Shown one piece after another: positions 17,331 to 24,887 of a DNA stretch of 64,000 bases; position 1 is the stretch's first letter, and each line of letters opens with the position of its first letter. Source of the stretch: Tautonia plasticadhaerens (lineage in GTDB: Bacteria > Planctomycetota > Planctomycetia > Isosphaerales > Isosphaeraceae); NCBI RefSeq assembly GCF_007752535.1, contig NZ_CP036426.1, positions 6,634,001-6,698,000 of the forward strand. The letters are read 5' to 3'. Position numbers and translations under genes: made by a program. Below the pieces are notes generated by a model that was not told the origin of the DNA, ran no database searches, and was given only the letters and a program-made list of their open reading frames with translations.

Positions 17331-17603
17331 ATGCCGCAAGCCCATGTCGACCCCGAGGAGCTGCGCCGGTTCGCCCAGAGCCTCAAGCAGTTCAACAACG
17401 ACCTGACGGCCCGGATGACCGTGCTCAACGGCCAGGTGAACAACCTGGGTGCCACCTGGCGGGATCGCGAGCACGACAAGTTCGTCGAGGAGTTCCGCCA
17501 GACGATGAACGTCGTCAACCGCTTCATCCAGGCCTCGGAGCAGCACGTCCCCTTCCTGATGAAGAAGGCCGAGCGGATCGAAGACTACCTGCAGCAGCGA
17601 TGA
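17331..17603 (+). CDS. WXG100-like small helical protein (ESAT-6/Esx type)
   Basis: The 90-aa protein is predicted to be two helices joined by a turn containing Trp43-Arg-Asp45 (NNLGATWRDREHDKF). This matches the size and layout of WXG100 proteins, with Asp in place of the Gly of the W-x-G motif. The family is typically secreted by type VII (Esx/Yuk) systems as dimers. No signal peptide is present, as expected. The C-terminal helix lacks a clear YxxxD/E export motif; the last residues read IEDYLQQR. It is the first of three tandem small genes. No FtsK/SpoIIIE-type EssC ATPase lies in the window, so secretion is inference. Confidence 0.7.
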   Translation: MPQAHVDPEELRRFAQSLKQFNNDLTARMTVLNGQVNNLGATWRDREHDKFVEEFRQTMNVVNRFIQASEQHVPFLMKKAERIEDYLQQR

Positions 17604-17624
17604 CCCGGGAGGGGGGGCACCGGC

Positions 17625-18182
17625 ATGGCCGAGCAGGCCCGAGTCCAGTCGATCGAGGCCCTCACCCGGTTCCGGTCCGCCCTGGTCGAGTTCGCCGACG
17701 GGGCGAAGCATGCCCTCGGCGGCATCGACATCGAATTGCGACGGGTCCGGGAGTGGCTGGAGCATGACCAGCCCCGCTACTGGAAGTCCCAGGTCAGGCT
17801 CTGGGACCAGCGGATGAACGAGGCCCGGTCCGCCCTGCACCGCAAGAACCTCCAGAGGACCGAGGGTTACGTGCCCGACGTGACCCAGGAGAAGGAGGCG
17901 CTGCGGCTCTGCAAGCATCGCATCGAGGAGGCCGAGCGTAAGCTCGCCTCGATCCGCCGCTGGGTGCCGCGGTTCCAGCACGCCCTCTCCGAATACCAGG
18001 GGCGCACCCGCTCCCTGAGCGACGCCGCCTCGATCGACGTCGAGCGGATGATCGCGATGCTCGACCGGATGATCACCGCACTCGAATCCTACGTCAGCAC
18101 GGCCCCACCCCGGGAATCGTCCGGGATGCCCCCCCCCGGCCCTTCGGGCGGCCTCCCTGAGCCCCTCCCGGAGTCGAACTGA
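17625..18182 (+). CDS. Coiled-coil protein in the WXG100-like gene set, function unknown
   Basis: This 185-aa protein is almost entirely helical and charged: heptad-like stretches cover residues ~5-60 and ~80-155 (for example RIEEAERKLASIRRWV). Trp residues lie in the first half (REWLEHDQPRYWKSQVRLW), and a Pro/Gly/Ser-rich disordered tail covers ~160-185. There is no signal peptide or membrane segment. It sits 21 bases after the first WXG-like gene and 20 bases before the second, so it is very likely co-expressed and may be a partner or chaperone. I cannot assign a family. Confidence 0.75.
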   Translation: MAEQARVQSIEALTRFRSALVEFADGAKHALGGIDIELRRVREWLEHDQPRYWKSQVRLWDQRMNEARSALHRKNLQRTEGYVPDVTQEKEALRLCKHRIEEAERKLASIRRWVPRFQHALSEYQGRTRSLSDAASIDVERMIAMLDRMITALESYVSTAPPRESSGMPPPGPSGGLPEPLPESN

Positions 18183-18202
18183 TCTCGACGGAGCCCGAAC
18201 CC

Positions 18203-18433
18203 ATGCGCCCCTCGAACATCACCGCAGGTGCCGGCAAGCTCCAGCACGACATCAAGGCCCTTCGGGCGCACTGGGACCGCTCCCGGGAGGAGTGGGACGA
18301 CCCCGTCAGCCGGGACTTCGAGGCCAGGCAACTCGCCCCGCTGGAACAGGCCGTCGCCCAGGCGTTGCACGGGATCGACGAATTGAACCAGTTCGTCTTG
18401 CAGATGATCAAGGACCTCGGCCCGACCGAGTGA
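18203..18433 (+). CDS. Second WXG100-like small protein
   Basis: This 76-aa protein has two predicted helices around a central Trp31-Asp-Asp33 turn (REEWDDPVSRDFEARQLAPLE). The layout is that of Esx-type proteins, with the W-x-D variant seen in the first gene of the set. It is short for WXG100 proteins (~100 aa). It lies 20 bases after the coiled-coil gene and ends 16 bases before the convergent CocE hydrolase stop. It probably forms a homo- or heterodimer with the 90-aa protein; this is inferred from pairing in other Esx loci. Confidence 0.65.
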   Translation: MRPSNITAGAGKLQHDIKALRAHWDRSREEWDDPVSRDFEARQLAPLEQAVAQALHGIDELNQFVLQMIKDLGPTE

Positions 18434-18449
18434 CCCACACGCCCGAGGG

Positions 18450-20363
18450 TTAGTCCCCCGCGGGCAAGATCCGGACGTCCAGGCGGCTGGGGAATTCGGC
18501 CGAATGGTAGACGCGGTGCTCCCTGGCGACGAAGTCGTCGTCATCCGCCTCGAAGATGTTCGGGACGAACGTCTGGGGATTGCGGTCGAAGAGCGGGAAC
18601 CAGCTGCTCTGGACGTGCACCAGGATTCGATGCCCCTTCCTGAAGGTGTGGTAGACGTCCTGGAGAGGCACATCGACCTCGGTGACCTCCCCGGGGACGA
18701 ACGGGACCGGCTCCTCGAAGCCGTCCCGGAATCGACCCCGGAGGATCTCCCCCCGGACGAGCTGCTCGTAGTCGCCGAACTCGACCCCCTCAGGGGAGCC
18801 GTCGGGCGGGGGGGTGTCGCTCGGGTAGACGTCGATCAGCTTGACGACCCAATCGGCGTCGGTCCCGGTCGTGGCCACGAACAGGTGGGCGTCGATCGGG
18901 CCGGCGAGGGTCACGTCCTCCTCCAGGACTTCCGATCGGAACGAGAGCACATCCGGCCTCCGGCTGGCGAAACGCTGATCGTCGGTCATGTAGGCCCGGG
19001 GGGTCATGACCATCCGGATCTCCCCGGAGTCGGGGACCGGCGTGGCCGGGTCGCTGACGAACCCGGAGAACGGCTGCTCGTCATCCGGTCCGGGTGCCTC
19101 ACGGTCGAGGGACCGGCCGTCCCCCAGGTAGATCGAGGTGGCCTCGGCCCCTCGCGGGGGCCATCGGTCGAATTCTCCCCACCGCTTCAGGCCCGTGTCG
19201 AAGGTGTACGCCTCGGGGAGGTCGGGGCCGGGGTCGTCGGGGTCGTGGCCCTCCTTGAGGAAGTGCCGGAAGAAGCGGGCCTCCACCCCCTCCTGGTAGG
19301 AGGCGGAGATCCCCTCCCCGAAGGGGATGTTGCCGACCACCTGAGGGGCGTCTCCCGCCCGGGCCCAGTCGCCGTGGCTCCAGGGGCCCATGACCAGCAT
19401 GTTGAAGACGCCCGGGTTCTCGCGCTCGAGGGTCTGGTAGATGTTCAACGGACCGTAGAGGTCCTCCGCGTCGAACCAGCCGCCGACGACCATCACGGCC
19501 GCCTTCACGTCGTCGAGGTGCGGGAGGATGCCGCGTCTCCTCCAGAACTCGTCGTAATTCGGGTGCTCGGCGATCTGCCTCCAGAAGACGTTGTCCTCCC
19601 CGTAGTACCGATCGGCGTTCTTGAGGGGCCCGAGGTCGAGGTAGAACTTGTAGCCGTCCCGGGTCCCGGGGTCGACGATCTCATACCAGGCCGACTCCTC
19701 CGGCCCGTCCTTCTGGTAGCCGAAGACGGGGGTGATCAGGAAGTAACTGAGCGTATACGCGCCGTTGTGGTGGAAGTCGTCGAAATAGAAATCCGCGATC
19801 GGCGCCTGGGGCGAGGCCGCCACCAGCGCCGGATGCGATTCGGGCAGGGAGGCCGCCGCATAGAAGCCGGGATAGGAGATCCCCCAGATGCCGACCCGGC
19901 CGTTGTGCCCCTCGACGTTCCCCAGCAGCCATTCGATCGTGTCGTACGCATCCGAGCTCTCGTCGATCGGCAGATCGCCCGGCTCGTGGGGACGCATGTT
20001 CTCGTACGTCCCCTCGGATCGGTACCGCCCCCGGACGTCCTGGTAGACGACGATGTATCCCTCCTCCATCATCTCCCGAGACGGGCCGATCCGGGCCGGC
20101 AACTCGTCCTCCCCGTACGGCCGGCAGCCGTAGGGCGTCCGATTGATGAGGATCGGGTACGCAGAGTCCGGGCCCGCGTCCCTGGGCCGGTAGACGGCGG
20201 TGAAGAGCCTCACCCCGTCCCGCATCGGGACCATGTGCTCCGACTTCTCGAAGCGATCCCGGGGTTCGAGCCCGGCCCCGTCGTCCCGGCCGATCGCGGA
20301 CCACGGGAGCAGGAGCGGGACGAGCAGCGAGAAGGCCGAGAGGCCGGGACGGATCGTCGTCAT
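18450..20363 (-). CDS. Exported CocE/NonD family alpha/beta-hydrolase (S15-type)
   Basis: The 637-aa protein starts with a Sec signal peptide (~25 aa, ending ...WSAIGRDDG). The family's core follows: MVPMRDGVRLFTAVYRP, the oxyanion region RTPYGCRPYG, QDVRGRYRSEGTYE, and the nucleophile elbow GIWGISYPGFYAA. The C-terminal jelly-roll (PDVLSFRSEVLEEDVTLAGPIDAHLFV) is the X-Pro dipeptidyl-peptidase C-terminal domain of this family. Members cleave acyl-ester or amide bonds such as cocaine esters, glutaryl-antibiotics or peptides; the substrate here is unknown. It follows a ceramidase-like gene by 55 bases on the same strand. Confidence 0.9.
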   Translation of the reverse strand: MTTIRPGLSAFSLLVPLLLPWSAIGRDDGAGLEPRDRFEKSEHMVPMRDGVRLFTAVYRPRDAGPDSAYPILINRTPYGCRPYGEDELPARIGPSREMMEEGYIVVYQDVRGRYRSEGTYENMRPHEPGDLPIDESSDAYDTIEWLLGNVEGHNGRVGIWGISYPGFYAAASLPESHPALVAASPQAPIADFYFDDFHHNGAYTLSYFLITPVFGYQKDGPEESAWYEIVDPGTRDGYKFYLDLGPLKNADRYYGEDNVFWRQIAEHPNYDEFWRRRGILPHLDDVKAAVMVVGGWFDAEDLYGPLNIYQTLERENPGVFNMLVMGPWSHGDWARAGDAPQVVGNIPFGEGISASYQEGVEARFFRHFLKEGHDPDDPGPDLPEAYTFDTGLKRWGEFDRWPPRGAEATSIYLGDGRSLDREAPGPDDEQPFSGFVSDPATPVPDSGEIRMVMTPRAYMTDDQRFASRRPDVLSFRSEVLEEDVTLAGPIDAHLFVATTGTDADWVVKLIDVYPSDTPPPDGSPEGVEFGDYEQLVRGEILRGRFRDGFEEPVPFVPGEVTEVDVPLQDVYHTFRKGHRILVHVQSSWFPLFDRNPQTFVPNIFEADDDDFVAREHRVYHSAEFPSRLDVRILPAGD

Positions 20364-20418
20364 CGGAGATTCCTTCCGGTGGAGAGGTCGTCCGGGCGTC
20401 GCGCCGGGGGGGCCGGGT

Positions 20419-21888
20419 TCATTCGGCCGTCGAATCGAGCCGGCCGAACAGGTCGAGGATCACATCCCGGATCTTCTCCGACGCCTGGAATTCCACCCTG
20501 TTGGTGCCGAGCCAGGTTTCGTAACCGCCCAGATCGTGGTGCCGGGGGGTGGGCAGGTAGCCGTAGGAGCCGTTGGCCAACTCGATCGTGAACGTCCGTT
20601 CGAATGGGCTGCGATCCTTGATTTCCAGGCCGGTCTCGACGAACACCTCGAACGGGATCGCCGCGATCCCCACCTCGCCGATCCGGATCGCCTGGAGCAG
20701 GATCGTGACCTCCCCCGGCCCGTCCTCGGCCCGCAGGATGCGTTCGGCGTAGGTCCGCTCTCGCGGATGGTACGCCTCGGCATCCTCCGGCCGGTCGAGG
20801 ACCTCCCGCGCGTAGGCGAGCTGCGCGGCGGTCGGCACGCGGGCGGCGAGCGTCAGCTCCTCCGCCTCGGCCCCGAGCGGGACGCGGTCCCGGAATTCGA
20901 TCGACTGATGGGCCCGATGGACCGCCTGGGCCACCTCCTCGGCCACCTCGCGGATCTTCTCATAGGGCTCCTTCGGTTCCCCGGGAGAGCGGAAATCGAT
21001 GTTGTTGATGTCGCCGCTCGTCCCGTTGCTCAGCATGCCGACGAACGGCGGGTCCTGGTCCTCGGCCCCGAGCAGCTCGCCGATCTCCTCGGCGAAGGCT
21101 CCGAAATAATCGGCCGAGACGTGGCCGCTCGGCACCCCGCCGACGTAATGCAGGGAGTAATTTGCCAGCAGGGCGATCGCCCGCCCGTCTGCGGCCCGGA
21201 CCGAGACGAACGAGACCTCCGGGTCGGTCGGGCCGGCGGGCTCGACGAGATCGGGGTCGCCCCGCCTCGGATTCATCACCACCCGGTCGGTCCCCCCGAA
21301 GGGATTCGCCAGCGTCCTCCCCGGCTTCAGGAACCATCGCCGATTGAACACCTGCCCCGGCACGTCGACCGCCCCCCAGCCGATCGTCGCCGGCTCCAGG
21401 TTGTTCCCGGCGCGGGCGATCCCGTCGGCGATCCGACGCGCGAGGAACCCGGGGTAGCCTTCCAGCTCGCCCGCCGATTCCAGGCGGTCGGCGCCGCGGG
21501 CGGGGGTGGCCGAATGCGTGTGGGTCGACGCGATCAGGATGTGGTCGCCGGGGATCCCCGTCGCCTCCTCGGCCAGGGACCGGGCCGCGTCGAGGACGTC
21601 CCGGGAAATGCCCACGTTGTCGCAGAGCACGATCGCCAGCTTCGCCTCGCCGTCGTCGAGCACCAGGCAACGGGCGTGCAACTCGTCGTGGACGTGGGTC
21701 GCCGGGGGCGAGTCCCAGTTGCCGACGATCGGCTCGCCCAGCGGGGGCGTGATGTTGCTCGTCGCCGCGCCCGCCCTGAGCACCGGAGGATCCTGCACCC
21801 CCTCGACCGAATCCGGGAGGCCGAACGACGCCAGCCCCCCCAGGCAAAGGATCATCGCCGCCCGACCGATCGACGCTCGTGTCACCAT
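20419..21888 (-). CDS. Exported neutral/alkaline ceramidase-like protein
   Basis: The 489-aa protein has a signal peptide (about 1-30) and then the neutral ceramidase N-terminal fold: RAGAATSNITPPLGEPIVG, LVLDDGEAKLAIVLCDNVG, and the metal-binding ASTHTHSATPA block, with NYSLHYVGG and ISNGTSGDI-like MLSNGTSGDINNIDF further on. Ceramidases of this family hydrolyse the N-acyl bond of ceramide with a Zn ion. In planctomycetes many such proteins are annotated only by this domain, and they lack the C-terminal immunoglobulin-like domain of true ceramidase, as here. The substrate is therefore uncertain. It lies between the CocE hydrolase and the MnmE-like gene. Confidence 0.88.
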   Translation of the reverse strand: MVTRASIGRAAMILCLGGLASFGLPDSVEGVQDPPVLRAGAATSNITPPLGEPIVGNWDSPPATHVHDELHARCLVLDDGEAKLAIVLCDNVGISRDVLDAARSLAEEATGIPGDHILIASTHTHSATPARGADRLESAGELEGYPGFLARRIADGIARAGNNLEPATIGWGAVDVPGQVFNRRWFLKPGRTLANPFGGTDRVVMNPRRGDPDLVEPAGPTDPEVSFVSVRAADGRAIALLANYSLHYVGGVPSGHVSADYFGAFAEEIGELLGAEDQDPPFVGMLSNGTSGDINNIDFRSPGEPKEPYEKIREVAEEVAQAVHRAHQSIEFRDRVPLGAEAEELTLAARVPTAAQLAYAREVLDRPEDAEAYHPRERTYAERILRAEDGPGEVTILLQAIRIGEVGIAAIPFEVFVETGLEIKDRSPFERTFTIELANGSYGYLPTPRHHDLGGYETWLGTNRVEFQASEKIRDVILDLFGRLDSTAE

Positions 21889-21988
21889 CGCTCGTTCTCC
21901 GGAATCGGTCCCGGGGTTCGATCATCCCGCGCGGGACCGATGATCGGCCCGCCCGGACCGGGACGCAAGCCCTCACCGGAACCGTACC

Positions 21989-23173
21989 TCAGCCACCTCT
22001 CCCTCGAAGCCGAAGGAGGGCACGCATCGCCGCCTCGGGACGTCCCCCGCGGAGCAGCCCGAGCGCCCGTCCGAGCGACCTCGCGTGTCCGACCCGGAAG
22101 GGAACGGCGGCTCCCTCCGGGGGCGGGTCGGGCACCAGGCGTCGGGCGATCCGGCCGAGCAAGTCGTCCAGCCCTTCGCCCCGTTCGGCCGAGACGATCT
22201 GCGAGGCCCCCCACTCGGCCTCCGGTCCCCATGACGCCGTCAGGTCGGCCTTGTTGCAGGCCAGGATCGCCGAGGGGTGTTCGGCGATCAGCGCCCGATC
22301 GACCTCGGTCAGCGGCTCGGACAGGTCGAGCACGAGGAGCACGAGGTCGGCCTCGACGTGGCGGGCCCGGGCGAGGGACACGCCACCCCGCTCGATCGGG
22401 TCGTCGGTGGACCTGAGGCCGGCCGTGTCGGCCAGCTCGACGGGCCACCCGTCGATCGCGGTCCGGGCCGTCACCACGTCCCGGGTCGTGCCGGGGGTCG
22501 GCGAGACGATGGCCCGTCCATATCCGGAGAGGGCGTTGAGGAGCCGACTCTTGCCCACGTTCGGCCGACCGGCCAGGGCGACCCGCCAGCCGGTCACCAG
22601 TCGGGTGCCGAGTCCCACCCTCCGGATCAGCACGTCGAGGTCGTCTGCAGTCCGCGACGGTTCGGAGATGACGCGAGACGCCAGGCGGTCAAGTTCGTCA
22701 TCGAAGGCCCCGAGGGCCTGGTCCAGCAGGATCATGGCGGACCGGCCCGTCTCGGCGAAGCCGAGTTCATATTCCGCCTGGGCCCGGATGGTGGTCGGTG
22801 CCCTCCGGGTGAGCCACGATTCGGACGCCCGTCGGGCGGCCCCGGCGACCACCACCGCCTCGACGGCCAGCGAAACCGCAGCCGGGCCGCCGTGGCACTG
22901 GATCTCGGCCTCGGGGTGGCCATCATGGCCATCGACGACGACGGCCACCACCTCGTCTCCCGTCCCCTCGCCCACCCGGCCGACCCTCGGCCTCCCCGTC
23001 GGCGATGCCGCCAATGACGGCCCCCGATTCGGGCGGAAGGCCGCATCGGCAACCGCCACCGCCCCGTCTCCCCAGATCCGGATGACGGCGATCGCGCCCC
23101 GGGACTCGGCGGTCAGCAGGCTGAAGAAGGGGCCGCGGCCCGATGGGACGCGACCCGTGCTCATGCGTTCCAT
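21989..23173 (-). CDS. MnmE/TrmE-like GTPase lacking the C-terminal catalytic motif
   Basis: From the ATG at 23173 (another in frame at 23164) the protein is 394 aa, against ~450 for MnmE. Residues 15-115 resemble the TrmE N-terminal tetrahydrofolate-binding domain (GAIAVIRIWG, EIQCHGG). A helical domain and an inserted G domain follow with all motifs: G1 GRPNVGKS (202-209), G2 TPGTTRD, G3 DTAG, G4 NKAD (307-310). The family ends in C-[IL]-G-K, whose Cys is needed for tRNA U34 modification; here the end is MRALLRLRGRGG with no Cys. It is probably a GTPase paralogue without the modification chemistry. The upstream ceramidase-like gene ends 17 bases before it. Confidence 0.82.
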   Translation of the reverse strand: MERMSTGRVPSGRGPFFSLLTAESRGAIAVIRIWGDGAVAVADAAFRPNRGPSLAASPTGRPRVGRVGEGTGDEVVAVVVDGHDGHPEAEIQCHGGPAAVSLAVEAVVVAGAARRASESWLTRRAPTTIRAQAEYELGFAETGRSAMILLDQALGAFDDELDRLASRVISEPSRTADDLDVLIRRVGLGTRLVTGWRVALAGRPNVGKSRLLNALSGYGRAIVSPTPGTTRDVVTARTAIDGWPVELADTAGLRSTDDPIERGGVSLARARHVEADLVLLVLDLSEPLTEVDRALIAEHPSAILACNKADLTASWGPEAEWGASQIVSAERGEGLDDLLGRIARRLVPDPPPEGAAVPFRVGHARSLGRALGLLRGGRPEAAMRALLRLRGRGG

Positions 23174-23190
23174 GATCGCGTCTCGACCGT

Positions 23191-24594
23191 TCAGCCCCGG
23201 GCCTCGAGGCCGACCGCGAGCACGCCGGACAGCACCTCCTCGGCCCCGGGGGCGACCCAGCACCAGTCCCCGAGGTTGGTGTCCCGCTCGGCGACGGCCC
23301 GCGCGGTCGGCACGTAGCCGGTCGCGCACTCGCCGTAGCCGAGGGCCATCACGAACCGGTCCGGCCGGAGCCGCTGGGCGAGTAACTGGAACTCCACGTA
23401 CGATTCGCCCGGGAACAGGACGACCAGCGCCGGCCCGAGGTCGACAACCGGCACGTCGATCGGCCTCCCCTGATCGCATCGCCCCCGCCAGCTCAGGCCC
23501 ATCGCCGCGAGGCAACGATCGAAGCCCCGGGGGCCGTTTCGGAGGCGATCATCCAGGTCGGCCATCGTGAACCCGGCCCCGTCCCTCGGCTCGAGGACCA
23601 GCGGGACCGACCGGAACCCGATGTCGCCGATCGGCTCGCGACGGGTCGAATCCCAGGAAGTGACCATCGCCCGGTAGATCCGGTCGGCCAGCACCAAGCG
23701 ATTCTCGGGCGACCCGTCGTTGTACTTCCCCGCGGTGACATTCCCGCTGCACCCGGAGAGGTACATCTGGAAGACCTCCGGATCGTCCTCCTGCCGCCGG
23801 GACCGGGCCAGGCCGACGAAGTCGCCGGAGACGCCGCCTGATCCGTAGTAGCTCATCGGGTGGACCGCATACGAGTGAAGGGCCGCCAGCGGTCGGTCCC
23901 CGTCCCAGAAGCTGATCGTCCGGAGCATCGGGTCGATCGTCCCCTCGGGCTGTTCCCTCGCATATTCGTCCCGGGTCGCGCTGGTCCGGCCGAAGCTCGG
24001 CGTCCCGTCCGGCAGGAGGTAGCGTCGGTTCGAGGCGACCCCATCCACCCGGGCCGAGCCCATCCCGACGTGCGACACCGGGCGGGCCGAGCCGAGCCCC
24101 TCCCTGAGCGCCCCGGCGACCCGGACCACCGCGTGTTCGTGGAACTCCGGGTCGCAGACGCTCGCGTCCGCGCCGCTCGCCTCCAGGAGGCGTTCGGCTT
24201 CCAGGTCGGCCACCGGCGCGTCATGCTGATGAACGCTGCTGACGAGCACCCGGGCCGGTTCGGTCCCGGCCGCCTCGGCCAGCGCCGACCGCCAGCGATC
24301 GAAGGCGTCGTTGCGGATCTCGCACCAGTCGACCGACACGATCACGATCGGCCGGTCGGCCCCGATCAGGACCACGCCCCGGGCGAGGAGCGGGTCGACG
24401 ATCTCCCGAGCCGGCTCGATCCCGCCCCCCATGCACGGGTGCCCGATCGGGATCGTCACGTCGGCCGAGAAGGTCGCGAGCGAGTATGGGACCGTCGAGG
24501 TCCCGCCGACCGTCGACCGGGCGAGCGTCCCCGCCAGGGCGGCGAGGCCGCCGAATGCCGACCTCCTGGTGATCCGTGGGATCGGGAGCGTCAT
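23191..24594 (-). CDS. Tat-exported protein with ceramidase-like fold
   Basis: The ATG at 24594 gives 467 aa beginning with a twin-arginine leader (TRRSAFGGLAALAG). A start at 24645 is possible but adds residues with no leader character. The mature part resembles the neutral ceramidase N-terminal superfamily: FSADVTIPIGHPCMGGG, GVVLIGADRPIVIVSVDWCEIRN, and the metal-site-like SSVHQHDAPVAD, then YAVHPMSYYGSGGVSGDF and QMYLSGCSGNVTAGKYND. The catalytic details differ from true ceramidase. It is the first gene of a minus-strand cluster (this gene, MnmE-like GTPase, ceramidase-like, CocE hydrolase). The substrate is unknown. Confidence 0.75.
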   Translation of the reverse strand: MTLPIPRITRRSAFGGLAALAGTLARSTVGGTSTVPYSLATFSADVTIPIGHPCMGGGIEPAREIVDPLLARGVVLIGADRPIVIVSVDWCEIRNDAFDRWRSALAEAAGTEPARVLVSSVHQHDAPVADLEAERLLEASGADASVCDPEFHEHAVVRVAGALREGLGSARPVSHVGMGSARVDGVASNRRYLLPDGTPSFGRTSATRDEYAREQPEGTIDPMLRTISFWDGDRPLAALHSYAVHPMSYYGSGGVSGDFVGLARSRRQEDDPEVFQMYLSGCSGNVTAGKYNDGSPENRLVLADRIYRAMVTSWDSTRREPIGDIGFRSVPLVLEPRDGAGFTMADLDDRLRNGPRGFDRCLAAMGLSWRGRCDQGRPIDVPVVDLGPALVVLFPGESYVEFQLLAQRLRPDRFVMALGYGECATGYVPTARAVAERDTNLGDWCWVAPGAEEVLSGVLAVGLEARG

Positions 24595-24887
24595 GATCCT
24601 GAGTCCTCCCCAGAGGGAAATCCAGGCCGCGGTAGGCCGCGCCAAGCGTCGATGCGATCAGCCCCATCTTAGGCTCCCCCCCCCTTCCGCTCCACGGAGG
24701 ACCATCCGATCCGGGTCCCGGATCCGGTCGGATCTGATTGCGGCCGGGGCTCCTCAGCTGATAGGCTTGTTGGAGGAATGTCCCACCAAGAGCCCGTGAG
24801 GGCCCGAGCAGGTCGCCCGGGGGATCCGGCCTCGATGGGACCCCGGTCACGGGCGATCGGTCCCGCTGAGACCGGAGTACCGAGACG

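Noticed and set aside
18504-20591. 695-aa plus-strand frame opposite the CocE hydrolase
   Set aside because: It mirrors the conserved minus-strand hydrolase and shows no motif of its own.
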